64,000 nucleotides of DNA from positions 1,116,001 to 1,180,000 of the forward strand of contig NZ_CP038018.1 of the NCBI RefSeq assembly GCF_008805035.1. Direction: 5' to 3'. The first letter of the stretch is position 1, and the number at the start of each line of letters is the position of its first letter. The notes under the pieces were generated by a model. The model saw only the letters and a list, made by a program, of their open reading frames with translations. It was not told the DNA's origin and did no database searches. Source of the stretch: Eikenella exigua. GTDB lineage: Bacteria; Pseudomonadota; Gammaproteobacteria; Burkholderiales; Neisseriaceae. The translations under genes and the position numbers were made by a program. Below are positions 7,206 to 15,934 of the stretch, one piece after another.

Positions 7206-7777
7206 TAGTCCTTGGTGGCCGTGCGCGTCCACATGGCGGCGCAAAAAACCTGCTGGCCGAGCCGGCGCGAGCCGCTGTGCACAAGCAGTTGCAAGCAATC
7301 GGTATCGAAGTTTTCAGGTAGCTTTTCGGGGCGATAGACTGTGTCCACGGTTTGCAGTTCGGCAAAATGGTTGCCGCCGCCAATACTGCCTAAGGCTACC
7401 TGAAAAGGATGCTGCGGCAAGATTGCGTTAATCCGTGCCTGCCTGCTTTCATCCAGCGGCGCATCGATACTGCCAAGCTGTTTGGCCAGCTTGGCGGGTT
7501 TGGCTTTGTGTGCGGGCAAATCGGTTTGCCACAGCGCCATGCCGCAGCCGATGTCGTTACCGATGAGCGCGGGATAAAAACAGCCGAAGCTAAAAAATGC
7601 CGCGCCGACGGGATAGCCGCGCCCGGCATGCAAATCGGGCATACCGGCCACCCGGCGCATCTGTGGCAGGCGGGCGGTGTTTTGGAACTGTTGGATGGCG
7701 TTGCCTTCAATCCAGGTATTTGAACCGGCTATTAAAACAATGTTTTCAGAAATGATTTGGGGATTTTGTGTGCCCAT
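7205..7777 (-). pseudogene. rtcB: RtcB-type RNA ligase, truncated
   Basis: From the ATG at 7777 the frame encodes MGTQNPQIISENIVLIAGSN and then characteristic RtcB motifs: the PDLHAGRGYPVG loop, IGNDIGCGMALW with the metal-binding Asp and Cys, GSIGGGNHFAEL and LLVHSGSRRLGQQ. RtcB joins 2',3'-cyclic phosphate RNA ends to 5'-OH ends via a GMP-histidine intermediate. A full RtcB2 has about 380-400 residues; here the frame is lost just after HSGSR (a one-base shift would continue RRHVDAHGHQGL) and the C-terminal half with the guanylylated histidine is absent. Upstream ORF extension to 7864 lacks RtcB similarity. Confidence 0.8.
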
Positions 7778-7923
7778 AATGTACTTTCTTGCGGCGGATA
7801 AATCCGTTTGCGCACAGCTCTGCCACAAACGTGCACATACAGTGGAGACAGGTTGAAACAGCAAGTAAATTCATCTGCAGAGTGCAAACGGCAGGTGCGG
7901 CAAAGCAGCGCATTAAATACAGT

Positions 7924-8037
7924 TTACAAAATAGGAAGAAAGCAACCCGAAGCGGGTGGCACAAAAAAAAGGAATAGCCTCAGGCTTCTGAGCTGCAAAG
8001 AGTTGAGAGTTGAACGGAGGATTGAAGCGTACGGCAT
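7924..8037 (-). CDS. Possible small basic/hydrophobic peptide
   Basis: A 37-codon ORF with an excellent ribosome site (AAAGGAG, 6 bases before the ATG at 8037). The product MPYASILRSTLNSLQLRSLR is followed by a hydrophobic LFLFFVPPASGCFLPIL tail. It ends about 150 bases before the broken rtcB gene on the same strand, so it could be a leader peptide or a stand-alone small membrane peptide. Short ORFs with a good ribosome site can arise by chance; no family recognised. Confidence 0.3.
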   Translation of the reverse strand: MPYASILRSTLNSLQLRSLRLFLFFVPPASGCFLPIL

Positions 8038-8180
8038 GATAAACTCCTTTCTTTGCAGTGATGAATGAATTATTGAAAACCTGTGCGTGGTAGCGGTCGA
8101 TACCGGCTACGGCAAGTGCATAGTAGAAAAGGTGCATAGGTCATTGTATTTTTCCCGCACCATGCCCTGTGTAGCAAACA

Positions 8181-8216
8181 ATAAAAACCGGCTGTCTGGT
8201 AATAGACAGCCGGTTT
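8181..8216 (-). terminator. Rho-independent terminator of the Roadblock-like gene
   Basis: Perfect 13-bp stem AAACCGGCTGTCT / AGACAGCCGGTTT with a 6-base loop, followed on the minus strand by a T-rich run. It lies 12 bases past the stop of the gene ending at 8229. Confidence 0.88.
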
Positions 8217-8228
8217 CGAATATTGCAA

Positions 8229-8585
8229 TTAGCCCAAGTTGCGTTCGGCGTTAATCAGAGAACGGCGAGCCAAAGCCAAGTTAGCTTTGCTTCTGTCCAG
8301 CACAGAGTACAAAAACAGACCGTCATGACGGGGCAGCGGACGCAGCAGGTGATATTGGGTACCCAGGGTCATCAAAACGTCTTCTACTTCATCCTTCAAA
8401 CCAAGCATTTGCATGGTTTTCTTTTTGGCACGGATTACTTCTGTGTTACCTGCGGCGGCAATTTCCAAATCGATTGAGGGGCTACCGCCACCGGCCAACA
8501 ACATACCGCTGGAGTAATCCACTACTGCGGCAGCCAGGGCGCCATCCACGTTCAACATTTCTGCTACGGTTTTATCGTAATTCAT
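8229..8585 (-). CDS. Roadblock/LC7-like small protein
   Basis: The 118-residue product (MNYDKTVAEMLNVDGALAAA) has a Roadblock/LC7-type pattern: an N-terminal helix, a strand with VDYSSGMLLAGGG, a helix and a C-terminal LYSVLDRSKANLALARRSL. Roadblock proteins in bacteria usually bind small Ras-like GTPases of the MglA type or serve as dimerisation modules; no GTPase gene is adjacent, so the partner is unknown. A GTG at 8603 would add six residues; I chose the ATG at 8585, though the GGAG site is 12 bases away. It has its own strong terminator and appears monocistronic. Confidence 0.7.
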   Translation of the reverse strand: MNYDKTVAEMLNVDGALAAAVVDYSSGMLLAGGGSPSIDLEIAAAGNTEVIRAKKKTMQMLGLKDEVEDVLMTLGTQYHLLRPLPRHDGLFLYSVLDRSKANLALARRSLINAERNLG

Positions 8586-9107
8586 TTTCGACAAGATCTC
8601 CACAAAAACAAAATAAAAACAAATAATTTAAAGCTTCCCGAAACCAATTCATACTCTCTACTTTGTAACTCAGGAAGGCTTGGCAGGCCTTATTATCCAA
8701 ACAACATCACCTGCTTCTATTTAGTTAGCTGGACTAGGCAGCTGGCTGTATAAAGCTTTTCCACCACCTTCAACGCTGAATCGCAGTATATGCCTTTTAC
8801 TTTTCAAAGTAAACATTAACACCGACATATATTGTATGCATTTGATGCACAGCAACTTCTGGCACCCACACCCAAGTGCCATGATATTTTTGTTTCTTAT
8901 CCCATAAGGCCAAAAATATCCGCGCCCTAGCCGCCGCTAAACACTGTTCAAGCTGACTATTTTTTCACTGCATAATGTCATTTTTTCAGCTATTTTCGTT
9001 TCAAACACACCGCACTAATCCTATTTCCACTACCTAGCACAACAAAGAAGACCTTTTCACAGCACAAGCTTATAATTCTGTTTTCCCTCTTTTTCAGGTA
9101 GCCTCAC
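8586..9107. other. Gene-free AT-rich stretch
   Basis: No credible ORF on either strand. It holds a TATAAT at 9071-9076 and a DUS at 9092-9105 directly before folP. No RNA structure recognised. Confidence 0.6.
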
Positions 9108-9950
9108 ATGACACAACCCTCTTGGCAAGCCGGGCGCTTTCGCATCGACTTATCCACGCCCAAAATCATGGGCATCATCAACCTCACCCCCGACTCCTTC
9201 TCCGACGGCGGCACCTATTCCCGCAGCAGCAGTACTGCCCTCGCCCATGCCGAACGCCTGCTCGCCGAAGGCGCGCACATTCTCGACATTGGCGGCGAAT
9301 CCACCCGCCCCGGTGCCGACCACGTTTCCCCCGAAGAAGAATGGGCACGGCTGCAACCCATCGTGAGCGAAATCATCAAATGGAACGTCCCGCTCAGCGT
9401 GGACACCCGCCGCACCGCCATCATGCAACGCCTGCTCGGCAAGGGCTTGGCCGACATCATCAACGACGTATCCGCCCTAGAAGACAGCGGTGCCATCGAA
9501 CTGCTCGCCACCCATCCCGACACCGGCATCTGCCTAATGCACATGCAGGGGCTGCCCGAAACCATGCAAAACAACCCGCAATACCAAGATGTGGTGGCCG
9601 AAGTAGCAGGCTACCTGAAAGCCCGTGCCCAAGCCTGCCAAGCCGCCGGCATCTGCTCCGAACGCATCGTGCTCGATCCCGGCTTCGGCTTCGGCAAAAC
9701 CCTCCAGCACAACACCCAACTCATGCGCCACCTGCCCGATTTGCAAGCACAAACCGGCCTGCCCCTACTCATCGGCGTATCGCGCAAACGCATGATCGGC
9801 GAAATCACTGGTGAGATTGAACCCGCCCAACGCATCCACGGCAGCGTGGCTGCCGCCCTCTATGCCGCCGAACGCGGTGCTGCCATCCTGCGCGTGCATG
9901 ACGTGAAAGCCACCGCCGACGCACTGAAAGTGTGGCAAGCTTTGCACTAG
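9108..9950 (+). CDS. folP: Dihydropteroate synthase FolP
   Basis: Condenses 6-hydroxymethyl-dihydropterin pyrophosphate with p-aminobenzoate in folate synthesis; target of sulfonamides. The 280-residue TIM-barrel protein shows MGIINLTPDSFSDGG (21-35), ILDIGGESTRPGA (58-70), SVDTRR, IVLDPGFGFGKT and GVSRKRMIG near the C terminus. The start ATG follows a DUS by three bases, so the DUS occupies the leader. A second DUS lies inside the gene (9609-9620, coding GYLKA). Followed by a DUS-pair terminator. Confidence 0.96.
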   Translation: MTQPSWQAGRFRIDLSTPKIMGIINLTPDSFSDGGTYSRSSSTALAHAERLLAEGAHILDIGGESTRPGADHVSPEEEWARLQPIVSEIIKWNVPLSVDTRRTAIMQRLLGKGLADIINDVSALEDSGAIELLATHPDTGICLMHMQGLPETMQNNPQYQDVVAEVAGYLKARAQACQAAGICSERIVLDPGFGFGKTLQHNTQLMRHLPDLQAQTGLPLLIGVSRKRMIGEITGEIEPAQRIHGSVAAALYAAERGAAILRVHDVKATADALKVWQALH

Positions 9951-9964
9951 GCTATGTAAAATTC

Positions 9965-9996
9965 AAAAGGCTACCTGAAATTTCAGGTAGCCTTTT
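9965..9996. terminator. DUS inverted-pair terminator after folP
   Basis: AAAAGGCTACCTGAAA joined directly to TTTCAGGTAGCCTTTT, a perfect 16-bp palindrome with flanking A and T runs. Confidence 0.8.
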
Positions 9997-10050
9997 ATCA
10001 CCCCACTTTCCGCTATAATCTCTCTACTCAACCACACAACAACCATCGTC

Positions 10051-10278
10051 ATGACCCCGACCCTAGAGCTCGACCTCACCGGCCTCAAATGCCCCCTGCC
10101 CATCCTCCGCGCCAAAAAAGCGCTGGCCACTTTAGAAACCGGGCAGATCCTTTCCGTGCGCGCCACCGACCCCGGTGCCCCCGACGACTTTGCCGCTTTC
10201 TGCCGCCAAACCGGCCACCAACTGCTCGCTTCCAATACGGATAACGGCGTGTTCGTTTTGGTGATCCAACACAAATAG
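10051..10278 (+). CDS. TusA-like sulfurtransferase
   Basis: A 75-residue member of the TusA/SirA fold. The N-terminal strand is followed by GLKCPLPILRAKKAL, containing the sulfur-carrying Cys14 in the CPxP motif. Such proteins pass persulfide sulfur, for example from IscS to tRNA thiolation or molybdopterin synthesis. It is isolated between folP and pyrC, so its partner cannot be told. TATAAT at 10014-10019 suggests its own promoter, followed by a DUS pair after the gene. Confidence 0.88.
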   Translation: MTPTLELDLTGLKCPLPILRAKKALATLETGQILSVRATDPGAPDDFAAFCRQTGHQLLASNTDNGVFVLVIQHK

Positions 10279-10396
10279 CCCGGCTTCACCACAATACCGT
10301 TTTAACCATCCTTGCAACACAGTTTCAGGTAGCCTTATCCACCCAGCATCCCAAGGCTACCTGAAAACACTATCTATCCAACCAAGAAAGTCCGCC

Positions 10397-11434
10397 ATGC
10401 AAACCCTCACCCTCCTCCGCCCCGACGATATGCACCTGCACCTGCGCGACGGCGACACCCTGCACCACGTTTTGCCGCACACCGCCCGCCAGATGGGCCG
10501 CGCCGTGATCATGCCCAATCTCAAGCCTCCGGTGATTAGCGTGGCCAATGCCTTGGCCTACCGCGAACGCATCCTTGCCGCCCTGCCCTCCGGTAGCCGC
10601 TTCCAACCGTTGATGACGCTCTATCTCACCGACCACGCCACCCCTGCTCTGGTGAGGGAAGCCAAAGCCGCCGGCATCGTTGCCTTCAAACTCTACCCCG
10701 CCGGCGCCACCACCAACTCCGACAGCGGCGTAACCGATCTGTTCAAACTCCTGCCCGTGCTCGAAGAAATTGCCGCCCAGGATATGCGTTTCCTGGTGCA
10801 CGGCGAAGTAACCGACCCCGCCATCGACATCTTCGACCGCGAAGCCGCATTCATCGAGCGCATCCTCCAGCCCGTGCTGAATAAAGTGCCCGGCCTCAAA
10901 ACCGTGTTCGAGCACATCACCACTGCCGAAGCCGCCCGCCTTATGTGCCAAAGCGGCGAAAACCTCGCCGCCAGCGTTACCCCGCAGCACCTGCTGCTCA
11001 ACCGCAACGACCTCTTGGTGGGCGGCGTGCACCCGCACCACTACTGCCTGCCCGTGCTCAAACGCGAAAGCCACCGCCAAGCCCTGCTCGAAGCCGTATC
11101 CGGCGCGCAATCGCACAAATTCTTCCTCGGCACCGACTCCGCGCCGCACCCGCAACACGCCAAAGAAAACGCCTGCGGCTGCGCCGGCATGTTCAGTGCC
11201 GCCACCGCCATCGAGCTCTACGCCGAAGCCTTCGAGCAAATCGGCACGCTCGACAAACTCGAAGCCTTCGCCTCGAAAAACGGCGCCCGCTTCTACGGCC
11301 TGCCCGAAAACACTGACACCATCACCTTGGTGAAACAAGCGCAAACCGTGCCCAACAGCTTCCCCATCGGCAACGGCGGCAACCTCGTCCCCATGCGCGC
11401 CGGCAGCAGCGTGGCTTGGACGATGCAATCGTAA
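10397..11434 (+). CDS. pyrC: Dihydroorotase PyrC
   Basis: Cyclises N-carbamoyl-aspartate to dihydroorotate in pyrimidine synthesis. The 345-residue protein is the short homodimeric E. coli-like type. Metal ligands are visible as MHLHLRDG (His13, His15), the carboxylated Lys98 in FKLYPAGATTNS, HGEV and the late LGTDSAPHPQHAKE. Length matches the family. A DUS precedes the start and an interrupted DUS-repeat (11464-11523) follows. Confidence 0.96.
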   Translation: MQTLTLLRPDDMHLHLRDGDTLHHVLPHTARQMGRAVIMPNLKPPVISVANALAYRERILAALPSGSRFQPLMTLYLTDHATPALVREAKAAGIVAFKLYPAGATTNSDSGVTDLFKLLPVLEEIAAQDMRFLVHGEVTDPAIDIFDREAAFIERILQPVLNKVPGLKTVFEHITTAEAARLMCQSGENLAASVTPQHLLLNRNDLLVGGVHPHHYCLPVLKRESHRQALLEAVSGAQSHKFFLGTDSAPHPQHAKENACGCAGMFSAATAIELYAEAFEQIGTLDKLEAFASKNGARFYGLPENTDTITLVKQAQTVPNSFPIGNGGNLVPMRAGSSVAWTMQS

Positions 11435-11463
11435 GCCCAGCCCGCTCTGATTTTGATACAAAA

Positions 11464-11523
11464 AGGCTACCTGAAAAGGAGCGGAGCGAATTTCTGCAAA
11501 GCTCACATTTTCAGGTAGCCTTT
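11464..11523. repeat. DUS-flanked repeat, short copy
   Basis: Inverted DUS copies enclose GGAGCGGAGCGAATTTCTGC and AAAGCTCACA, the right-hand module (TTTCTGCGAAGCT) of the recurring unit. Confidence 0.45.
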
Positions 11524-11693
11524 TCCATGTTATAGCAAGTGTAGATTGGGCTAGCCATTTACTGCATCCCCCAACACGATTAAAACCAACTAGACAACAT
11601 TAGATTGCCAATCCAAAGGCTACCTGAAAGCCCAACCTCGGTTTCGCCAAGGCATTGCTTTCAGGTAGCCTTTCTCATTGCGACAACGATGTG

Positions 11694-12461
11694 CTATTCA
11701 AACTCCGCCCACACCGGCGCATGGTCGCTGGGGCGTTCTAGCGCGCGTGGAGCGGTGTCTACACCGGCGGCGGTAAGGCGCGGCAGCAGGGCTTGGCTGG
11801 CGAGGATGTGGTCGATGCGCAGGCCGAGTTTGCGGCGGAACATGTTCATGCGGTAGTCCCACCAGGTATAGAGCGGTTCGGCGGGGTGCAGGCGGCGCAG
11901 GCTGTCGGTAAGGCCGAGGTCGAGCAGGGTTTGAAACCAGGCGCGCTCTTCGGCGGAGCAGAGGATTTTGCCCTGCCATTTTTCCGGGTCGTACACATCC
12001 AGATCGGCGGGGGCGATGTTGAAATCGCCGAGCAGCACCAATTCCGGGTATTGCACCAATTCGCTGCGGATAAATTCGGCCAGCGCGGCAAACCATTGCT
12101 GCTTATAGGCAAATTTCTCGCTGCCCACGGCCTCGCCGTTCACGCAATATACGTCCACCACGCGCACGCCGCCGATGGTGGCGGCAATCACGCGCCGTTG
12201 CGGGTCGTTGGGCAGGGCGGGCAGGCCGGTGTGCACGTTTTGCGCTTCTTCTTTGCTGAGGATGGCCACGCCGTTATAGGTTTTCTGCCCGCTCCACACG
12301 GCGCGGTAGCCGAGCATTTCGAAGGCGGAAAGCGGGAACTGGTCTTGATCCAGCTTGAGCTCTTGCAGGCAGAGCACATCGGGCTGATGCTGAATCAGCC
12401 AGTCGCTCACGTGCGGCAGGCGCACTTTGAGGGAGTTTACGTTCCAAGTGGCGATTTTCAT
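11694..12461 (-). CDS. xth: Exodeoxyribonuclease III
   Basis: AP endonuclease/3'-5' exonuclease of base excision repair. The 255-residue EEP-fold protein shows TWNVNSLKVRLPHV (5-18), the metal-binding Glu34 in CLQELKLDQ, GDFNIAPADLDVY, and the C-terminal RIDHILAS and SDHAPVWAEF with the catalytic His. Length and motifs match the XthA/ExoA family. Monocistronic by appearance; a DUS pair follows the start on the outer side. Confidence 0.95.
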   Translation of the reverse strand: MKIATWNVNSLKVRLPHVSDWLIQHQPDVLCLQELKLDQDQFPLSAFEMLGYRAVWSGQKTYNGVAILSKEEAQNVHTGLPALPNDPQRRVIAATIGGVRVVDVYCVNGEAVGSEKFAYKQQWFAALAEFIRSELVQYPELVLLGDFNIAPADLDVYDPEKWQGKILCSAEERAWFQTLLDLGLTDSLRRLHPAEPLYTWWDYRMNMFRRKLGLRIDHILASQALLPRLTAAGVDTAPRALERPSDHAPVWAEFE

Positions 12462-12546
12462 GGCGTTTACTTTCGGAATGAATTTTTCAGGTAGCCTGCA
12501 TCGATAGTGAGGCTACCTGAAAGTGTGTGCTTCAACGGAATTGAAA

Positions 12547-12651
12547 TATAGTGGATTAACAAAAATCAGGACAAGGCGACGAAGCCGCAGACAGTACAGG
12601 GAGTACGGCAAGGCGAGGCAACGCCGTACTGGTTTTTGTTAATCCACTATA
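12547..12651. mobile_element. Complete Correia repeat-enclosed element (CREE)
   Basis: Terminal inverted repeats TATAGTGGATTAACAAAAA and its complement bound a 105-bp element with the known internal sequence (CAAGGCGACGAAGCCGCAG, ACAGTACAG, then CGGCAAGGCGAGGCAACGCCG). It starts and ends with TA. This matches the short Correia element of Neisseria almost base for base. It sits between the genes for exonuclease III and iscX. These elements are non-autonomous, MITE-like, and can supply promoters or RNase III sites. Confidence 0.93.
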
Positions 12652-12663
12652 TTGGCTGGCTGC

Positions 12664-12858
12664 TTACTCGGCTTCGTCTATCCAAGCCTGCTGCACGGCT
12701 TCGAGGATGCGCTCGCCGCAACGCTGCGGGTCGTCATCAAACTCGGGTAAATCGAGGATGAGCTGGCGCAGCTGGGTGAAGCGGACGGTTTTCGGGTCGA
12801 TTTCGGGATGGCGGTCGAAGAGCTCTTCGGCGATGCGTTGGGTGTCGGTCCATTTCAT
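12664..12858 (-). CDS. iscX: Fe-S assembly protein IscX
   Basis: A 64-residue acidic protein beginning MKWTDTQRIAEELFDRHPEID, with the conserved DPKTVRFTQLRQLIL helix and DDDPQRCGERILEAVQ. IscX (YfhJ) binds IscS and iron and modulates Fe-S cluster synthesis. It lies next to fdx as in isc operons, but the rest of isc is not in the window. Confidence 0.92.
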   Translation of the reverse strand: MKWTDTQRIAEELFDRHPEIDPKTVRFTQLRQLILDLPEFDDDPQRCGERILEAVQQAWIDEAE

Positions 12859-12912
12859 GATGAGGCTACCTGAAACTAGATGTGTACAGCCGGCGGCTGG
12901 GGAGCGCTAGGT

Positions 12913-13254
12913 TTAATGATGCTCGCGGGCATGGTTGATGGTGTATTTGGGGATTTCCACCACCAAATCTTCACCAGCCACCTTGGCCTGGCAACTCAAG
13001 CGCGATTCGGCCTCCAAGCCCCAGGCTTGGTCGAGCAGGTCTTCTTCGATTTCGCTCGGTTCTTCCAGGCTGTCGAAGCCTTGGCGCACGATCACGTGGC
13101 AGGTGGTGCAGGCGCAGGATTGCTCGCAGGCGTGCTCGATTTCGATGCCGTTGTCGAGCAACAGGCTGCAAATGCTTTCGCCTTCGGGGGCGTTTTCGAT
13201 GATTTTGCCTTCGGGGCACAATTCGCTGTGCGGCAAGATGGTTACTTTGGGCAT
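12913..13254 (-). CDS. fdx: ISC-type 2Fe-2S ferredoxin
   Basis: A 113-residue adrenodoxin-like ferredoxin that supplies electrons for Fe-S assembly. Cluster ligands are Cys43, Cys49 and Cys52 in HACEQSCACTTCHVIV, plus Cys88 in SRLSCQA; Cys47 is an additional conserved cysteine of the Isc type. The frame extends upstream to 13398, but MPKVTILPHSELCPEG (ATG at 13254) is the family start. Followed on the same strand by iscX, consistent with an fdx-iscX unit. Confidence 0.95.
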   Translation of the reverse strand: MPKVTILPHSELCPEGKIIENAPEGESICSLLLDNGIEIEHACEQSCACTTCHVIVRQGFDSLEEPSEIEEDLLDQAWGLEAESRLSCQAKVAGEDLVVEIPKYTINHAREHH

Positions 13255-13452
13255 GGTGTGTGCTTTCTTGGCTGAATTTTTTGAGTGGCGTATTGTAACG
13301 GAAAAGGCTACCTGAAAACAGTTGATTACTTTCCATCCAGCCTCTATCGCTGCACAGATGGCCCAATACAAAAACAGCGTTTTGTTTGTATAAACCAAAG
13401 GCTACCTGAAACCAGCCAATCGCTTTTCAGATAGCCTTTGTTGCAACGTGGT

Positions 13453-14505
13453 TTACAGCTTGCCGCCGCCCACGCCGTTGGCGATTTCACGCACCGCGCT
13501 CACATACAGGCGGCTGTGGTTGTATTGCCAAACAGCGAAGAAATTGTTGAGACCGATATAGTAATCATACTGGCCGGGCGCAGTTTCCAGGCGGAACAGC
13601 ACGGCTTTTTCGTGGTCGGCCACTTCCTCCAGCGGCGTTACCCCCATCCGCCGCAACTCGCCCACGGTTTTATTCAACGCGGTTTTTTCCTCAATCAGCG
13701 CCAGTAGTTCCGGCGTAGGCACCATCGACACCGGCACCATCACCTTGCCGCCGCGCTGCCAGCCGTGTGCCTTCAGATAGTTCGCCACCGAAGCCGCCAC
13801 ATCCGGCACGCTGCCCCAGATGTTGCGCTGGCCGTCGCCATCGTAATCCACTGCCCATTTGCGGTAGCTCGACGGTATAAACTGCGGCATCCCCATCGCC
13901 CCGGCATAGCTGCCGATGAAGCTGAACGGATCGCGCCCTTCTTCTTTGGCCATCAGCAGGAATTCATGCAGCTCCTGCTGGAAAAACTCGCCCCGGCGCG
14001 GGTAGCCGAACGCCAGCGTGGGCAGCGAATCGGCCAAGCGGAAGCTGCCCATATTGCTGCCGTAGTTCGTTTCGATGCCCACAATCGCCACCAACACTTC
14101 TGCCGGCACGCCGTATTCGCGCGCCACTTGGTCTAGCACTTGGCGGTATTGCTGGTAGAAACGACGGCCGCCGTTGATTTTGCCTGCGCCGGCATTACCG
14201 CTGCGGAACTCATACCACGGGCGCGACGTGCCGGGGCGGTTCATGATGTTGACAATATTGCCCTTATACACCGATTGTGCAAAAAACTGCTGCAACTGGC
14301 CTTCGCCCATCACGCCCAACCCGGCCTGCTGCCGGATAAAACGCTGTACCTCGGCATTTTGGCTGAACCCGGTTTCCGACACCGGCAAGGCCGATGCTTC
14401 CGGCACCACCTTCTGCGCCTCCGGCACAGGCGCAATCGGCTGCTCGCTGCTGCATGCGGCCAACACAAACAAAACGGCTAAAGCGGGGGCAAATTTCAAT
14501 TTCAT
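13453..14505 (-). CDS. mltB: Lytic murein transglycosylase B
   Basis: Cleaves the MurNAc-GlcNAc bond of peptidoglycan. The 350-residue product begins with a lipoprotein signal (lipobox LAAC, Cys18), so it should be an outer-membrane or periplasmic lipoprotein. The SLT family 3 catalytic region is visible as VGIETNYGSNMGSFR with the acid Glu, and AMGMPQFIPSSYRKWAVDYD. The upstream extension to 14556 is not needed. It sits beside amiC, another murein hydrolase. Confidence 0.93.
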   Translation of the reverse strand: MKLKFAPALAVLFVLAACSSEQPIAPVPEAQKVVPEASALPVSETGFSQNAEVQRFIRQQAGLGVMGEGQLQQFFAQSVYKGNIVNIMNRPGTSRPWYEFRSGNAGAGKINGGRRFYQQYRQVLDQVAREYGVPAEVLVAIVGIETNYGSNMGSFRLADSLPTLAFGYPRRGEFFQQELHEFLLMAKEEGRDPFSFIGSYAGAMGMPQFIPSSYRKWAVDYDGDGQRNIWGSVPDVAASVANYLKAHGWQRGGKVMVPVSMVPTPELLALIEEKTALNKTVGELRRMGVTPLEEVADHEKAVLFRLETAPGQYDYYIGLNNFFAVWQYNHSRLYVSAVREIANGVGGGKL

Positions 14506-14570
14506 AATGATTTCCAAGCAAACAAACAATGCATGAAGTGTAGCACAGGCATCCAACCCGGCGCGAATGC

Positions 14571-14637
14571 AAAGGCTACCTGAAAAAACAAACCCGCCTG
14601 CCTCTACAAACGGGTTTGCCTTTTCAGGTAGCCTTTA
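14571..14637. terminator. Nested terminator between amiC and mltB
   Basis: An inner hairpin AAACCCG...CGGGTTT is enclosed by inverted DUS copies with outer T-run. It lies right after the amiC stop (minus strand). Confidence 0.65.
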
Positions 14638-14656
14638 ACGCTTGCCGGCCAAGCAG

Positions 14657-15934
14657 TTAACGTCTTGCCACCGCGGCCGTGGCCAGATATTGCTGTGCCC
14701 CGGCAGCAATGGCGCGGGCGGCTTTTTGACGGAACTGGCTGCTGGCCAGCATCCGCTCTTCGGTGGGGTTGGAGATAAAGGCGGTTTCCACCAGGATAGA
14801 CGGAATATCTGGCGCTTTGAGCACGGCAAAGCCGGCCTGATCGACATGGCCTTTGTGCAGCCGGTTAATTTTGCCCATTTCGTCGAGCACCGATTTGCCC
14901 AGGCGCAGGCTGTCGTTGATGGTAGCGGTTTGCACCAAATCAAACAGCGTGCGGTCCACCTGCCGGTTGCCGCTCACGCGGATGCCGCCGATTTGGTCGG
15001 AAGCGTTTTGCGATTGCGCCAGCCAGCGGGCGGCGGCGCTGGTGGCCCGACCCCGGCTTAAAGCATACACGCCGGTGCCGCGCGGCTGCGGCGTGGTGAA
15101 GGCATCGGCATGAATCGAAATGAAAATATCGGCTTTGCGGCTGCGCGCCTTGGCCACGCGCACGCCCAGCGGGATGAACATGTCTTCGTTGCGCGTCATG
15201 TACACCTGATAGCCGAGCCGCTCCATTTCGCGTTTGGCTTCGCGCGCAATCGAAAGCACCACGTCTTTTTCGCGCAGGCCGCTGGGGCCGACTGCGCCGG
15301 AATCTTCGCCACCGTGACCGGGATCTAGCATCACCACCAGCTTGCGGTTGCCACGCCGGTTACCACCAGCATGGTTTTGCACCGGCGGCACGCTGGTGGT
15401 TCGCGCCTGCGCAGTGGCGGTGCCGTCTTGGCGGATGCGGCCGTTGGTGTAGTCTTGCAGAAGCGCCATCAGCGGGTCGTTGGCTTCCTGCGCCAGCGCC
15501 ACGGCTTGGGTGGGATAGAGGTCGATCACCAAGCGGTGTTTGAAATTAGCCACCGGCGTGAGCGCGAACACTTGCGGGTTCACGGCGGTTTTCAAATCCA
15601 TCACCACGCGGATGGTATCGGGGTTGAACTGCCCCACGCGGATGCCGGCCACATACGGATCGCTGCGGCTGAGCTTCTGCGGCAGGCTCTGCACCACGCT
15701 ATCGAGGCTCGCGCCCTGAATGTCCACCACTAGGCGGCGCGGGTTGTCCAGCAGGAAATATTTATGCTGCAGAGGGCGGGTGGATTCGAGCGTGGCGCGG
15801 GTGTAGGAAGAGGCCGGCCAAATGCGCACGGCCACAAACTGCGGCGTACCGTGCGCTTCGCCCGTGGGCACAATGCTCAGGAGCAGCAGGCCGGCGCCGC
15901 TGCTTAGGAAAGTTCGGCGGGTAAGTTTTGCCAT
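14657..15934 (-). CDS. amiC: N-acetylmuramoyl-L-alanine amidase AmiC
   Basis: Cuts the peptide stem from MurNAc to split septal peptidoglycan. The 425-residue protein has a Tat-type signal (RRTFLSSGAG, from residue 5), an AMIN domain (about 30-140, septum targeting) and an Amidase_3 domain (about 195-415). Zinc and catalytic residues are seen in LDPGHGGEDSGAVGP, LREKDVVL, ISIHADAF and ILVETAFISNPTEE. Its start overlaps the end of tsaE by 31 bases, so the two are co-transcribed. No regulatory-helix insertion is obvious. Confidence 0.95.
   Translation of the reverse strand: MAKLTRRTFLSSGAGLLLLSIVPTGEAHGTPQFVAVRIWPASSYTRATLESTRPLQHKYFLLDNPRRLVVDIQGASLDSVVQSLPQKLSRSDPYVAGIRVGQFNPDTIRVVMDLKTAVNPQVFALTPVANFKHRLVIDLYPTQAVALAQEANDPLMALLQDYTNGRIRQDGTATAQARTTSVPPVQNHAGGNRRGNRKLVVMLDPGHGGEDSGAVGPSGLREKDVVLSIAREAKREMERLGYQVYMTRNEDMFIPLGVRVAKARSRKADIFISIHADAFTTPQPRGTGVYALSRGRATSAAARWLAQSQNASDQIGGIRVSGNRQVDRTLFDLVQTATINDSLRLGKSVLDEMGKINRLHKGHVDQAGFAVLKAPDIPSILVETAFISNPTEERMLASSQFRQKAARAIAAGAQQYLATAAVARR

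Noticed and set aside
7913..8137. 74-codon minus-strand ORF before the rtcB relic
   Set aside because: No ribosome site; a shorter frame in the same place has a far better one.
10370..11506. 378-codon open frame on the minus strand opposite pyrC
   Set aside because: It is the antisense shadow of a clear pyrC. The Gly/His/Val-rich composition is typical of antisense frames in GC-rich genes and no family is recognisable.
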